The translations under genes were made by a program, and so were the position numbers. The notes under the pieces were generated by a model. The model was not told the DNA's origin and made no database searches. It saw only the letters and a program-made list of their open reading frames with translations. From Adineta steineri (taxonomy: Eukaryota > Rotifera > Eurotatoria > Adinetida > Adinetidae), in the NCBI GenBank assembly GCA_905250115.1, contig CAJNOI010000096.1, forward strand, positions 1 to 64,000: 64,000 nt of DNA. Direction: 5' to 3'. Shown here piece by piece: positions 11,772 through 24,680 of the stretch; positions within the stretch are counted from its first letter, which is position 1; each line of letters begins with the position of its first letter.

Positions 11772-13646
11772 AAGAAAAATATTCTATTAATCGATAAAAC
11801 GCAAAGTACTAGACATATGAGAGACAGAATCATCAAAGATATGAATTATTTGATTGACTTAAGTAAATAATCTTATAAAACATGCCAATACGATGCATAA
11901 TTGAAGAGTGTACATGATTTCTATCTCTTGAAATTTTCGAAGAAGACTTTATATATCAACGCTCGCAGAGAAAGTTTTGAGATGACCAGATTTCTTTGTG
12001 TGCTGCTTCTATTCATTAGTATATTGTGTTAAAATGAACCACATTTCTATGACACGATCGGGCTAAAAAGAAATTTTTGACAGTGATTTGTTTCCTCAAC
12101 AAGATTTGAGTTGTATTTTCATAATTAATAATATTTTTTAAAAACACTAGCAGCTTTTATTGTTAATTTATTCAATTCAGATCATCTGAGTGCAAAGCAA
12201 ATAATAAAAATACGATGCGAAACGTGTAAACTGGTGGAGATTGTCAAATTAATAATTTCACAAATATCATTGCATAACAACTTTGCGTTTTCTCAACAAA
12301 AATGGTCAAAGATTTCGAAAAGTTTGACAGATCAAAATAGAAGACTCAGGATTCTTTAACCAGGGCAGAGATTTAGTTTAAATTATACGAAAAAATGTTT
12401 TCTTCTGTCAAAAAGTTGCCTATTTAAGTTAGTTAAAAACAACAAAATAATGCAAAATAACACATGAAAAGTTAAACGAAGATGATAACCATGTCATCAG
12501 AAAACAACTATTATATTTTGTATTTGGTTTGTATTAACTTCATTCTATAGTCGTTGGTTTCAGTTATTTCTTATTATTCTCTTTCGATTTTGATTTGAAT
12601 AATTAAGTATGGTTGAGTGGGCATTCAACCGAATCGTTCTATCCAATCTATGCACATATTACCTTAAGAAAGAATATAAAAAAATGCAAACTATACAAAG
12701 GAGCAAAATTTTAATAAGATACAGCTAAACGCTACATCACTTTCTTCTACAAAATAATCGTCATTGAGTGAGTATTTTATGATTTATTTGGCTAAAATAA
12801 CAAAAATATATAACGCTTTTTATTTCATAAGTTGTTTCAACGGACACATCTATGAATATGGCTCAATACCCTATAGCTTTGTAAGTTTGGTTCAACTGAT
12901 TGAGAACTACTACTCTTAATCATTTAACAGTGTTCTTTTCAGTATAACGTACATTGGAAAATCTTCTTGATCTTTTATAAAACAAAGATTTAAAACACCG
13001 AGTATCAATAAAAATAGCGAAGAATTCTGTACATTCTTTTGAGATAAATAGAAACATTCATAATCTACGAATTGAACTGAGTTTATGTGATACTGCTGTA
13101 GTAAAATGACATATTTGTCGGGCCCAGTTATTTATTACACTTATAGTATTTAAGAACTGATATTAAATTACGAATAAAGCAATATCCAGTACATAATGAA
13201 CCATTTTTGTAAAAGATCTTTAATTTCTCATATCCCGTGGAAGTGTCGAAATGTGAGCTATAGAATAATATGAGCAAATTCGATGATTCTTAATCGTAGT
13301 TTTTAAGCAGGACAGTGACATTGACAAGAAGAAAGCTACCAAATAGCTAGTCTCAGTGTTCTTTATTTATGAGAAGTCTAAATTATTTTTACATTGACTA
13401 GACATACAAATCACATACGACTGTTACGAGATATTAGGAGTTATATTAAACTTTCTTATATAACGTTACGAATAAAGAAAATGCCTCCTTATCTACTATT
13501 TTGCTCGTTTTTTTATATCCCCGCTTCCACTATCTCTCTCTGTCTCTCATTTTCTTATATACGATAGAAAGTTGTCATCTACTCACTCCATGGAATGACG
13601 ACGTCATTTTTTTAGATACGAAAGAATATAGACTTCTGGTACAAAG
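11772..13646. other. AT-rich intergenic region
   Basis: Nearly 1.9 kb without a supported exon on either strand. No repeat with clear arms was found by eye. Confidence 0.5.
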
Positions 13647-14204
13647 ATGAATATGATAATTATGAAGAAAAAAACTCTTGTTGTATTCTTGTTCTTATTA
13701 TTAAATGTATTTATTGGCAAAGTTATGAATCAGTGTGCATCCTACGAAAATAAAATTTATCAAGTAACGAGTATGTTTCCTAACTATGAACCCGCTTATA
13801 GTATATTGACAATATTACCCTATGGTTTCTTCTATGCAATAAACAATATAGCGAATGGACTAAATACCGCTGAAATGGGTATAGACATTCAGTTTAGCAC
13901 TATTGTTGGTTATTATGAATGTGTTAATGGAACTACTCTTCATTTATCTGGATTTGCATATGCATATAAAAGTCAAAATATTGCAGTTATGACAACTCGT
14001 GATCGCTCTTTTCTTCATGAATACTATCTTTATTTCCCAAGCAACGATAGTTCGAAATGCACTGGTCAAGTATCCTATACATTCTTTAAATTGGGCACAA
14101 GTCCAATTGATCCTCAAAATCAACCAATTTTTTCTGGACTCGTTGCAAATTTAACGTGCTCAATGATGAATGGAAGAAATTACGTATGGCCAACAATAAA
14201 TTAA
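13647..14204 (+). CDS. Secreted four-cysteine protein, paralog 3
   Basis: The predicted protein is 185 residues in one exon. The signal peptide begins MNMIIMKKKTLVVFLFLLL and ends near KVMNQC. It aligns over its full length with the products at 2336 and 3806: ENKIYQV, IANGLNTAEMG, YYEC, SKCTGQ, NLTC and the tail NYVWP. The four mature cysteines are conserved. It is separated from the other two copies by the two NHL genes, so the duplication history of this cluster involved more than simple tandem copying. Function unknown; extracellular by signal peptide. Confidence 0.82.
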   Translation: MNMIIMKKKTLVVFLFLLLNVFIGKVMNQCASYENKIYQVTSMFPNYEPAYSILTILPYGFFYAINNIANGLNTAEMGIDIQFSTIVGYYECVNGTTLHLSGFAYAYKSQNIAVMTTRDRSFLHEYYLYFPSNDSSKCTGQVSYTFFKLGTSPIDPQNQPIFSGLVANLTCSMMNGRNYVWPTIN

Positions 14205-14714
14205 TATTCGCACCTTATTCTTTTTCATATTAATTAATCGTTTGAAGAAAGATGAAAGACTATTTAAATAGATTCGAAAAAAAGACAATAACTCTTCTAT
14301 TTAATCTTCAAGAATGTGTTCGTATCCATAACTTTTTTTTATCTCTTTCCAATCGCCCTCCTAACTTTTTCTAATCAATGAATAAAATGAGACAGACAGA
14401 TTCTTGACTCGGAAACTGTGCCTGATATTCAACGATCATTTTTTGAATTGATTTTCATCAAAGTCGGATATCATACTTGTATCTTGGAATCGGTAATGAT
14501 ACACGTTCAGTTGTGAATCAGAGAAAAAGGCACTCACGTATAAAAATATTTTTTTATATAAAGCGTGCTATGAGTATGATTGCAAAATATTCTAGTTGAT
14601 GAAATAGATATACTTATCATTTTAATTTCTAAAATTTTTTATTTCAAAAAAATGTTTTTATACGATAGTATTTGAATAAAATCAAGATTACATGTCATAA
14701 ATTTTGATTCAATT

Positions 14715-16296
14715 CTAGTAAATAGCTTGAGAACTGATGAAAGCAACGGCCAGGTTCGGCTGGGCACCATTATTTTGTAGCCAAAAGCTTACGTTATAGT
14801 TTCGACCACCGACAATTGGAAATGTTTGAATCAAATAGATCATACCATCTGGTGATCCATCACTATAGTAACAATCTCCTAAATGCGGAAAATCACCAAG
14901 AATCTGAGCTAAAACTGTTCCGCTATTTAGATTACATTGGGTGTATGATTTAGTCAAGTTATTTAATTCAAAAGAACCATCTGAATTCAATGCGACCCCA
15001 TCATTTGTGTACATATCTGTGACGACAACATCATCCAATCCCCAGAAATCTGATTGATGTTGAAAACCAAATAAAATATTAATTTTTGCCGAAATGACAC
15101 TTGCTTGATATATAAAACTATATTGTCGGTAATCAAAAATGTCTTGATTTGTAATAAAGAGCAATGTTGTCAGCGGCTGATATTTTTCGGTACATTGATT
15201 AAAGACGTAAGCTATATAATATAATAAAATATTCAGAGCATGAACTTATTATCGAACAATACACGAACCTCCTGAACTGACAACTGATGTTGAAGATGTA
15301 GTTGACCCTAAAAAATAAAGTATCTTGAGGGTGTGGGTGTAAGTATTCTCTATGTCAAACCCATACTCATACACCCCACTTGATATTGTATATTTAACAA
15401 TGGTTAGACTAAACCTATCTTTTAACATAATAAAATCTAAAATATTTTTTTTGGGGCGGCTGTCTAGTAAATTGGAATGGCCCTCGCATGAATTCTGTCT
15501 TATAAAACGAGTAGAATGAGGGCAAATCTTCTTATTTTCGATCATAATTATTAATAAAATAGATATCAAATACAATCATATCGAAAAGTGAACACTGTAG
15601 CGTAGCATCAGTGTTGTCCAATTCGCTTTTCAAAATGAGAGTGCAAGTATAGTCAAGGGGAGAGCCGTTCAGCAGTTGTCTACAGCTTCGAAACTTATGG
15701 CCACACAGATTTTCTAAGATGGTAGCAATTATTCATAGTTGATCAGTCATAAAATCAATTTAGCTAGAAATTATTTGAAAGTCAACAGAAAACACATATT
15801 AATACGTATCATTGAATACTGACCATACATAATCAGCATCTAAAATGCTGAGTTAGAGGAACTACACATTTGAATTTAGTCCACTGTTAGGAGATTATTA
15901 ATTTCAATATATTGAATATAAAAAACTAGTAAGAAAAAAAATCTTACCCGTTTTTCTCCATGTAAAATAGACGGCTGAAACGACGATGGTAACCGCTACA
16001 AATACAAATAATGCCACACCTAAAAGTATTATTTCCGATGAATTCATTGGTGGAAGAAACTTCTTCCTATGTAATATATATATATATATATAGAATGTTG
16101 TTGGAACAAAACAAAACGTGACATACCAACACGACGGCTCTTTGTGCTTCTCATTAGAATCATTGGTTGTGTCTGGTGGTTGTATAGAATTTGATTCATC
16201 GTTAGGTGATAACGAGTTTTTCTTTTCATTATCGAAAAGATATCCTTGAGCATCTATGCGATTGGCAATGTTAATTGTTTCAACGTCGGCAATCAT
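14715..16296 (-). CDS. Type II membrane protein with galactose-binding-like ectodomain
   Basis: Exons on the minus strand are proposed as 16296-16127, 16066-15948, 15307-15263 and 15211-14715, giving 276 residues in phase. The cytoplasmic N-terminus is hydrophilic (a run of Asp/Asn/Glu/Lys), followed by a transmembrane segment (EIILLGVALFVFVAVTIVV), a Ser/Thr stalk encoded by a 45-nt exon, and a C-terminal domain of about 165 residues. The domain carries the signature FWGLDDVVVTD, then FELNNLT, then LIQTFPIVGGRNYNVSFWL. This is the pattern of beta-sandwich galactose-binding-like/carbohydrate-binding modules. The anchor, stalk and intron phases match the NHL genes at 5032 and 8455, so the ectodomain appears to have been exchanged. 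An alternative donor for exon 3 at 15269 is possible. The 60-bp first intron has no in-frame stop. Carbohydrate binding is inferred. Confidence 0.8.
15327..15377. repeat. Telomere-like inverted repeat in an intron
   Basis: G-rich arm GAGGGTGTGGGTGTAAGTA (from 15327) faces the C-rich arm ACCCATACTCATACACCCC ending at 15377. It sits inside the third member of the type II membrane protein family, just upstream of the stalk exon on the minus strand. Confidence 0.7.
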
Positions 16297-17281
16297 GATG
16301 ATCTGAAATATCATATACGATTATCTCCTATTTTATACAATTATTCACGGTGGGGATGTGTTTGAAATATATTTGATAAATACACTAACTCAGAACTATG
16401 ACATCTACATATTGGCAAAGAATCACTTGAAAAGCTTTTAAACAAGTGGAGCGATCTCTTCGTCAATAGGGAAGAGGAGTATACTGTCAGTTTTTCTTAG
16501 TTACTTTCTAACCGGATCCAACGATTTTTTTAAATCCGTTCTGTATTATAGTTCTCAATTTTTGCAGATTGATACTTCAGCTCCCGAAACTATCATAGAA
16601 CTATTTGAAAATGTTTGCCTCACACGTCACGAAAACATACTTGTTTATATTATATTCAACAGTAAACTAAAAGAAAAATATGTATAGAAGAAAAACAAGC
16701 CATTTTTATTAACGTTTGTCATGCTTCAATAAATCCATGTGGATAGTTATCAAGACTCACAATACGAACGATAGTGCGCTGTTTTTCTACATCATATTTC
16801 TAATAAGGTATGACAAGGATAGTGAAGTATTAATGGTTCGAGAAGATTTTAGAAGATTGATCATCATAGTGAGAATGTTGTGTGACCGAAACTACTATTT
16901 AAAATAAACTGACCTGTAGTTAAGAGTAATATCATATATCCTGAAATTTGATGACGCATCCACATTTTCTTGAGAGCACCTTTTTCGAATACCTCAATCG
17001 TGAATCTCACTGGTAAGAGAGGAGTAAAGTTTAGAGATAAAGTATAAGCTTATAATATTACCACGTCATTGTGCTCTGTTATTAATGTTGAATTATAATC
17101 CACAGAAAATCTACTATTTCTAGCTTAGTCAGACTTTTTCGATTAGTTCTGTATTTAAATTGTAGAGAAAGTGAAAGAGATGAAGTCGAGTTAGATTGTA
17201 GTTGAATACTGATTAAACAAAAGATATGATTAAAAATGTTTTAGAATCGAATAAAAGATTACAAAATTGCATAGAATTGTA
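16297..17281. other. Divergent intergenic region
   Basis: Lies between the minus-strand lectin-like gene and the plus-strand OPT gene, so it probably contains both promoters. TTTCAG on the minus strand immediately precedes the lectin-like ATG (16296), a possible 5' UTR or spliced-leader acceptor. A small open frame at 16716-16907 has no supporting features. Confidence 0.4.
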
Positions 17282-19796
17282 ATGGCATCGGAGAATATCA
17301 CAATACACGGGGATGAATACAAAAATGTTACATTGTTGAATGCCTATACGGAAGCGGAGATGACGCAATTCGAAGAAGTTGGAGGAACCTGCTCAAACAA
17401 AGACAACCCCAATGAAGCTTGTTGTACTGTCCGTAGTGTGGTTATAGGACTAGTCTTTGTTCTGGGTATGTCATATCTTCATCAGTGGACTAATTTTCAA
17501 CTCACTGGAACTTTCATTTCATCTGCTCTGACTGTTGTGTTGGTATATCCTTTTGGAATACTTTGGGCTAAAGTTGTGCCTTATGCTAAACCATTTACTT
17601 TGAAAGAACATGGATTTGTAATGATTATGACAAACGTTGCATGGATGTATTACTCAACATTTACTTATGCAACGCTTTCAACATTAAAAGTACTTGAATT
17701 GGACAATTTAAATTTCGCATATTATTTTGGCTTTGTCCTATCAATTCAATTTCTTGGCTTTGGTCTCGCAGGTAAAACATAAAATAAGATATTTGTACTT
17801 TAAATATCTACTTTGAGTCCTAATATGTGTTCAGATCCTTCGGTAAGTTTCTCAGTAGAATTCAAATATCATAAATCAGTGCATCCAAGTATTTTGATCT
17901 ACTGGTGATTTCTTATATTAGAATATAATATCTCACGACAATGATTACAGCAGCTGTTATTTTTATAGTGTCTGATAGATCCATCACATAAAATATGACT
18001 GTTCTTAGTTGCTATACTGCAGAAATTTCAGTGGCGGATAGATCTCGATTGACTTTATCCGAACTTTGCGAGGATTCACTGTTTCTCTGAAAAAACGACA
18101 TCATCCTCAGGAGAGTGCATAAGCATAAAGACGTAGATTCTTCACAATATTTAAATCCATTTTGTTATTGTTTACTTGTAATTTTCTAAAAGGCATTCTT
18201 CGACGATTTTTGGTATGGCCAGCAGACGTTATATGGCCTCAAAACTTGCCGTTGATTGCAGTCTTGCGTACTCTGCACGAATACAAGAGAGACGGACCAT
18301 TAGCCTCTTATAACAATACAGAGAAGCGGAGCTGGTGGAAAACTTTAACCCGAAAGCCATTATTCTTTTTCTTTGGTATTGCTATTGTAACATTCATTTA
18401 CGAATGGTTTCCAATGTGTATTATGCCAATACTACGCACTTTTTCGTGGATGTGTATGATTCAACCTAATAGTAATGCTCTCGCTCAATTAACTGCTGTT
18501 CGTGGTCTCGCAATAGGTGGTGGAGGTCTCACATTCGACTGGTATGAAATAACAAAATATCTTGGATCACCACTTATTTTACCAGGTTGGGCTCTAGGTA
18601 ACATTGCTATTGGATTTGTTCTAATTGTTTGGATAATTGTACCGATCGTTTATGGAACGAATGTGCGAGATTTGAGAAGCAATGCCATTGGGGGAGTTGT
18701 TTCTGCAGATTTTACAACTATAAGTCTCGTAACGGCATTCACTTCTTTTGCTTGCGTCTCCGCTGTATTTGTACATACAATCTTATTTTATGGTGTTAAG
18801 ATTTGGAATCTAATACGTTCAAGAGCAAACACAAACATGGGCAATGATATGCATAATCGTCTTATGTCATTATATCCTCAAGTTCCCGATTGGTGGTATC
18901 TAGAATTGTTTGCACCAGCTCTGGTTATAGCCTGTGTCGTTTGTGATCACTCTGGTTGGTTAAACTGGTATTGGGTATTGTTCTCTCTATTTATTGGTGC
19001 CGTATTCGTACTTCCTTTTGGATATGTTTCATCTATAACTGGACAACTTCTGCACAATTTATCAGTATATTACATATGTGTTCTCGTTGTTCAAGGTCTG
19101 CCTTTTGAGTCATCAGCAAGAAAAGCATATACATTCATTGCACTTAGCTATGTTCTATTTGCACAAACACTGACTCTAGTTCAAGATATGAAATTAGGTC
19201 ACTATCTAAAAATTGGACCACGCCCACTTTTTGCTGCGCAGTGTCTTGCTGGTTTGGAATGCTGTACATTTAGTATTGGCATTCGGTATATGTATATTAA
19301 AGATGGTGCTATCGGCACGGCTTGGTCCTTATTTAATGAGACTAAGATTGGTTGGAATCTATTAAACGACTACGTTGGTTTCTTCTATGGAAAAAATGCT
19401 GCTAATCAACATTTGCTTTGGGCTTTTGTATTGGGTGCTGCATTACCGATTCCGGGCTGGTATTTATCACGTTATCCACGTTTCAGATCATTGAAACTTC
19501 TTCATTGGCCTCTCATTTTGATCACTATCGGCTGGATGCCGGCTATTGTATCTGCAGGAGCACTCGTAACTTGGCTTATCATTGGCATAAGTGTGTATTA
19601 TGCATTTGGCAAATATGGTTTTAGACAACGTCATATTTATTTAACATCTGGTGCTCTTGATCTCGGTGTTAATCTCACGCTCATTATTTCGAATCTCGCG
19701 CTTTATAATCAAAACATTTCTTTTGTCAGTTGGTGGGGTAACAGAGGCATTTCGCAACTTGACACTTGCCAACTTGCTGTGAAAACGTCATCCTAA
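17282..19796 (+). CDS. Oligopeptide transporter (OPT) family protein
   Basis: Two exons, 17282-17771 and 18193-19796, join in phase 1 to give 697 residues, the usual OPT length. The junction restores GLAG-ILRRFLVWP. OPT proteins are proton-coupled importers of tetra/pentapeptides, glutathione or metal chelates. Visible support: a hydrophilic N-terminus with a cysteine-rich patch, about 14-16 hydrophobic segments, ILRRFLVWPADVIWPQNL, SPLILPGWALGN, the KIGPRP block (equivalent to the KIPPR motif of the peptide-transporter clade), and the C-terminal WWGN block. OPT genes are typical of fungi, plants and prokaryotes and rare in animals, so acquisition by transfer is likely. The animal-like intron and AT-rich codon use fit long residence. 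Substrate cannot be told from sequence. Confidence 0.93.
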
Positions 19797-20835
19797 ATCA
19801 TTATTTTAAGGCAAATATAGTTTCATATAAAATGACTCCTATTGACGAACGCGTCTCAAAAAACATTTCTATTTCTTTTTTCATTTTTTACCTAACAAAA
19901 AATCAAATAATCTTGCATATTCTTCATTTCATTGATAATTTGAACTACAGCCATTGTACTAGCATTATTTTATTTAGGGACATACAAATATTACCCTATC
20001 AACAAGTAACATTCGTCGGAACTCGATTCAGTTGTTGTATAGAACGTTTCGGTACATCATCGTTTTTTTCAAACATGCATTAAAAATATTTATTGATGAT
20101 GATGATGAACGACATGTTATATAAAAATCGGCGAACATTTTATCAAAGAATAATAAGATTAGCAGAACGTAGAATATTTCCACTTTTTGTCTTACACAAT
20201 CTATTATAAGCTGATTAGATGGATAATCCTAGATTATATTCGCAGTAATTGAATTTTCATCAAGTAAGAGTTTGCCACTAGATAGATTTGTTTTACTAAT
20301 GGATGAAACAGGTGTCATTAGTTATCGAAGAAGACTATTAAGTCATATCATGTCACGTAAACAAAGAAAAAAGTTAGCTTAATGTTTCATTTTGATCAAA
20401 CTAATAGATTATGATATAACGATGTAAGAATGGGTCTAATATGGAAATGTTGTGTAAATATCATTTACTCATCTCATTTGCGTCTTCCTATCAGTAATTC
20501 AATTTAATTCTATAGACGTAAACGAAGCGATGTTTTCTTTTACTTCGTGATATTGTAAAATTGGCTTATTCTGTTTTGTCTATCCGTTTTTTCGATGGCT
20601 TAGCTTTCAAACTTGCTATTCGTTTGACAAGTAATCTAACTCTTATTCGATGAGTCATGATAAATATAAATATTTAACGTTCTGTTCGTAACTGTGGGTA
20701 TAAATTACAAAGAAATGAGAGTAATGTTGATATAATATATATTGTGTAATGAAGCGTCACAATCGATATTTCACGTATTGAAACGAAATATACAAGCAAT
20801 AGATACATAGATACAGCTCGTTCGATTATACTAAA
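19797..20835. other. Intergenic region between OPT and ART-TPR genes
   Basis: Nothing convincing on either strand. The open frame at 19766-20083 overlaps the OPT stop in another frame and shows no features. A short GATGAT run occurs near 20095-20107. Confidence 0.5.
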
Positions 20836-23800
20836 ATGCCGTTTCGCAAATTGTTTACGCCGAAAGTTAGAAATCCTGTGGTGGTAAATCCAGCAGCTAC
20901 GGCTGCAAGAACAGCTCGTAGAGCACAAGCTCGTGAACAAAGAAATAAAGAATTTAGTATCGATAGTGACGATGATGTTAAAATTGTTTACCTTGCAAGT
21001 GATCCTCCACACGACGTCGTTCTATCAGTTGTAAATACAATAGCTCAAAATAATGCCGAGGTAAGTCAGCTCATTATTTGTTGTGGAAACTCGCTACTAA
21101 ATATCTGAAATTTTATTTGAAAAGAGTTATTAGGGCGGCATGATCGGGTTTAATAAATTTTAATAGCTTCAGTTCTAGTTCTATTTCTATAATAAACGAA
21201 GGCAACACAGAACAGTTTTCAAAAATAAAAATTGAATTACTGCATTTTAAACCTTGACTACTAATAAATCCAGAGAAAACTACATAAGTAAATACGAATA
21301 TAGTAACAAAATGTTTCTATATGGAGTCATTCTGTTGTATTTCTAAGAATGATTTTACAATCTTAGTCTCTATTTTTAAGATCTTTCATACGGAAGAAAG
21401 TTGCTTTGATTTTATCAAATCTGTAACAGACAAGAAAATATTCATTATCGTGGATGTAGCACCCACCGATGACTTCATCAATTCACTGGAAGGGCAAAGT
21501 CAAGTTGATTCGCTAATTGTATATTCATCATTAGCAGAATCGGCTGCTGCAGATCAACAAGCGCAACGTAGTCGTGTAGTTAATTGGTGTGAAAATCAAG
21601 AATCTCTTCGAAATACGATCATTAAATCACGTGAAGAAATCGACAAACAAGCCGCTGCTTTTAGCATTTATAATCAGAAAGACAAGGCAACACGAGATCT
21701 AGCCAAAGAGTCTGGTTCATTTTTATTCTTTCAATTATTCAAAAATGTTCTTAAAAATATGCCTAAAACGGCTGAAGCTAAAAGTACCATGGTTTCGATT
21801 TGTCGGACATTTTATCGAGGAAATATCAAAGAATTGGCTAACATTGAAGAGTTTGATCTTACTTATCAATCAGAAGATGCTATCGAATGGTATACAAGGG
21901 AATCTTTTGTTTACAAGTAAGTCTCTTTAAATAAAATAAAATATCATCGAAGTTTAAAACATATCCTTTCTCTCTTAAGATTCATTAACAAAGCACTTCG
22001 GACAGAAGATGTTGATGTCTTATATCAATTTCGTTTCTATATTATGGATTTAAGTGACCAACTGGAACTTAAATTTGAGCAACTCAAAAAAACGCAACCT
22101 AACTTAATCAAACTCTATCGTGGTCTCAATATCAGTCGTGAGGAAGTGGACAATTTTCAACAGAGTACTGGAAACTTAATTTCAACGAATGGATATTTAT
22201 CCACAAGTAGTGATTATTCTGTTGCTCATGGGTTTGCTACAAAAGGTGCTAAACGAGAAGGGTTAGTCAAAGCTATATTCGAATATCAAGTCGATTTGAA
22301 TGTTGTCAAAAAAATAGTTATTGCTGATATTTCTGAGTTTTCGGCTTTTCCAGAGGAAGCTGAAGTTCTTGTCGACATCGGTAAGTCTTCTAACACGTAT
22401 TAAAAATAAGCTTATTGTAAAATAACGACAAAATTGGAATATATCCTTATAGAAATGATGAAATTAATCAAGGAATCCATCCAAGTTCTTTCATTCGAAT
22501 TCGACTTTTATTGATGCAATACTATGTATTACTGTAACAGTGAATCTCAACAACTAGTGGCGTAGCCTGATCTTTACTAGTTTAACTATAATGTTTTTTT
22601 CTTTTTGTCCCTGAGAGCTGTTTGTTTTTCCTAAAGATGCGCCGTCTCTAGAAAGTGAACCGTGAAGTTAGCGGAAGAAAGTTCTAGTCAACGATTACTT
22701 TGGTATTAAAAAAGCAATACAAAAATCATCAATACGCCGTGAGAAAAATCTGTCTAGTTTAAGCTCATGATTTGGTTTAAAGAATTTTTTTTATATACAT
22801 TGTCCACTATAATTAATATAAACGTATTTCTTGTAGGTGCATCATTTCAGATTGACTCTTGTACGTATGATGAGGCAGAAAATTTGTATCGTGTTACTGT
22901 ACAAGCAACTGATAAAGGTGCCGATTTAGCATTTGAATACATAGAATATCAAAAGAAAAAAATGGTTGATGCAAATATTGTTCTTTTGTTTGGTCATTTA
23001 CTTCTCGAAATGGGTAATTATACAAAAGCTGAAAAATATTTTGACACTATTCTTAGCTCATCGAATCCTAACGATGAAGAAGTTGCATGCATCTATTTCA
23101 ATTTTGGACGTACTCACCGACTCAACGGTGAGTTTACACGAGCAGTTGATTTTTATACACGTGCGTACAATTTACATATGGATACTAAACCTCGACGACT
23201 TGCCAGTGCAGCCAAAACACTCAACAGTCTGGGTATTGCACATTCTGAACAGGGTGATCAGCTACAAGCCAAGCAATGCTTCGAGCGTGCTTTAACATTG
23301 TACAAAAAGAGTATTCCAAAGAAGAATGTGGACTATGCTGGAATACTCGTTAACTTGGGCACGATTGATTTTGATCAAAATGAAGTAAGAAAAATTTCCT
23401 CTATGAAAAGTTGATTTTTTTTTGTGAGAATATTATCTAAAATAACAAAGCAGTTCTGAAAGAATATAAAAGAAGAAGTCATAACGAGGATAAAGTAGCC
23501 CATGTCGTTATAAGCGGTCAACAATCGCCGTTACTCTGCTTGATTTTTTACTTTTCAATCGATGTACTGCAAAAACGACAACATGAGATTAAGCTACTGA
23601 ATTCTGAAAATATTATGAATTTTTTGCATTAGATATTCCCAATCTGAGCATAAAAACAGACTCTACTGTGGCTTACAACTAGAATAGGCAATTACTGAAA
23701 ATACCGGTGGAAACCTGCAGTTTACCATCGATATCGTATGACTAACGTTTAAATTAAAACCACAATTTATGTAAGTATACTCTTACGAAAATATGAGTTG

Positions 23801-24384
23801 ATTTCTATCAATGGAACCCGTTCTTCTTATTAGAAGATTTATCATATGATTGACTGCAAAGTAGTATTGTTAGTTGAGTAGAATAAATAGAAAAAATCTA
23901 TTGTACGAATATTTGAAGAAATAAAAAACGTATCAGTGTACGTAAATCTTGTAAGATAATTAAATACGATTATTTATAGTATGATCGAGCACTGGATAAG
24001 TATCGAAAGGCGAAGAAGATTTACGAAGTTGTCTTACCTTCTGGACATCCAAATCTGGCTCTACTGTTAGTCAATATTGGTAATGTACACTTAAAACGTA
24101 AGGAACATGAAATTGCGCTTATCCATTATCAAGAAGCTCTTGTTCTGCAACAAGCGTCTTTACCAAGTGATCACCCAGATATAGCCAGAACACTTCACAA
24201 CATTGCCACGTGTCATGATCTTCAAGGCAACACTGAAACTGCAAACGGATGTAAAGAACAGGCAATCAATACACTAGGTCGAACATTGAATGCTCAACAT
24301 CCACTCCGATCTCTTCTTGCTCAATTGGTAATTGGAAAAGTTAATGCTGATGCAGAAGAAGAAGTTATCACAGTGCGACTTTAA
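20836..24384 (+). CDS. ADP-ribosyltransferase fused to TPR repeats
   Basis: Five exons, 20836-21060, 21381-21916, 21980-22380, 22837-23384 and 23980-24384, sum to 705 codons with consistent phases (704 residues). The region from about 50 to 240 has alternating beta/alpha segments (VKIVYLAS, IFIIVDV, DSLIVYSS) like the receiver- or TIR-like module that often precedes ART domains in rotifers. The catalytic domain follows (about 255-385) with the R-S-E triad of arginine-type ART: R301 in LYRG, S328-T-S330 in GYLSTS, and E380-x-E382 in FPEEAEVL. TPR repeats fill about 420-690, with cores such as AIYFNFGRTHRLNGEFTRA-type and LVNIGNVHLKRKEHEIALIH. There is no signal peptide, so the enzyme is likely intracellular. 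It should transfer ADP-ribose from NAD to protein targets recruited by the TPRs; the target is unknown. All catalytic residues are intact. Confidence 0.92.
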
Positions 24385-24680
24385 AATTCAGCAATAAAAC
24401 ATGTACGAATGTGCTGATAAACTTTTATGAACGAACTCAAAGCTGTATTCTTATCCATTGTACTTTCACTGAGGAAACAGACTCTACACATTTTGTATCT
24501 GCATTTATTTTTTTGTGATTGGTGTTATTAATGTATAAACTAATTGAAAGCAGACTGACCTATCTTTTAAACAAAGATAAGTTCAGTCTGTTGACATCAA
24601 CTTATACTTTTCAGCAATCGATTACATGTCGAAAATCAATACTCTGTTTGAGTTGTTCTCTACACTGTAAGGACAGGGTC

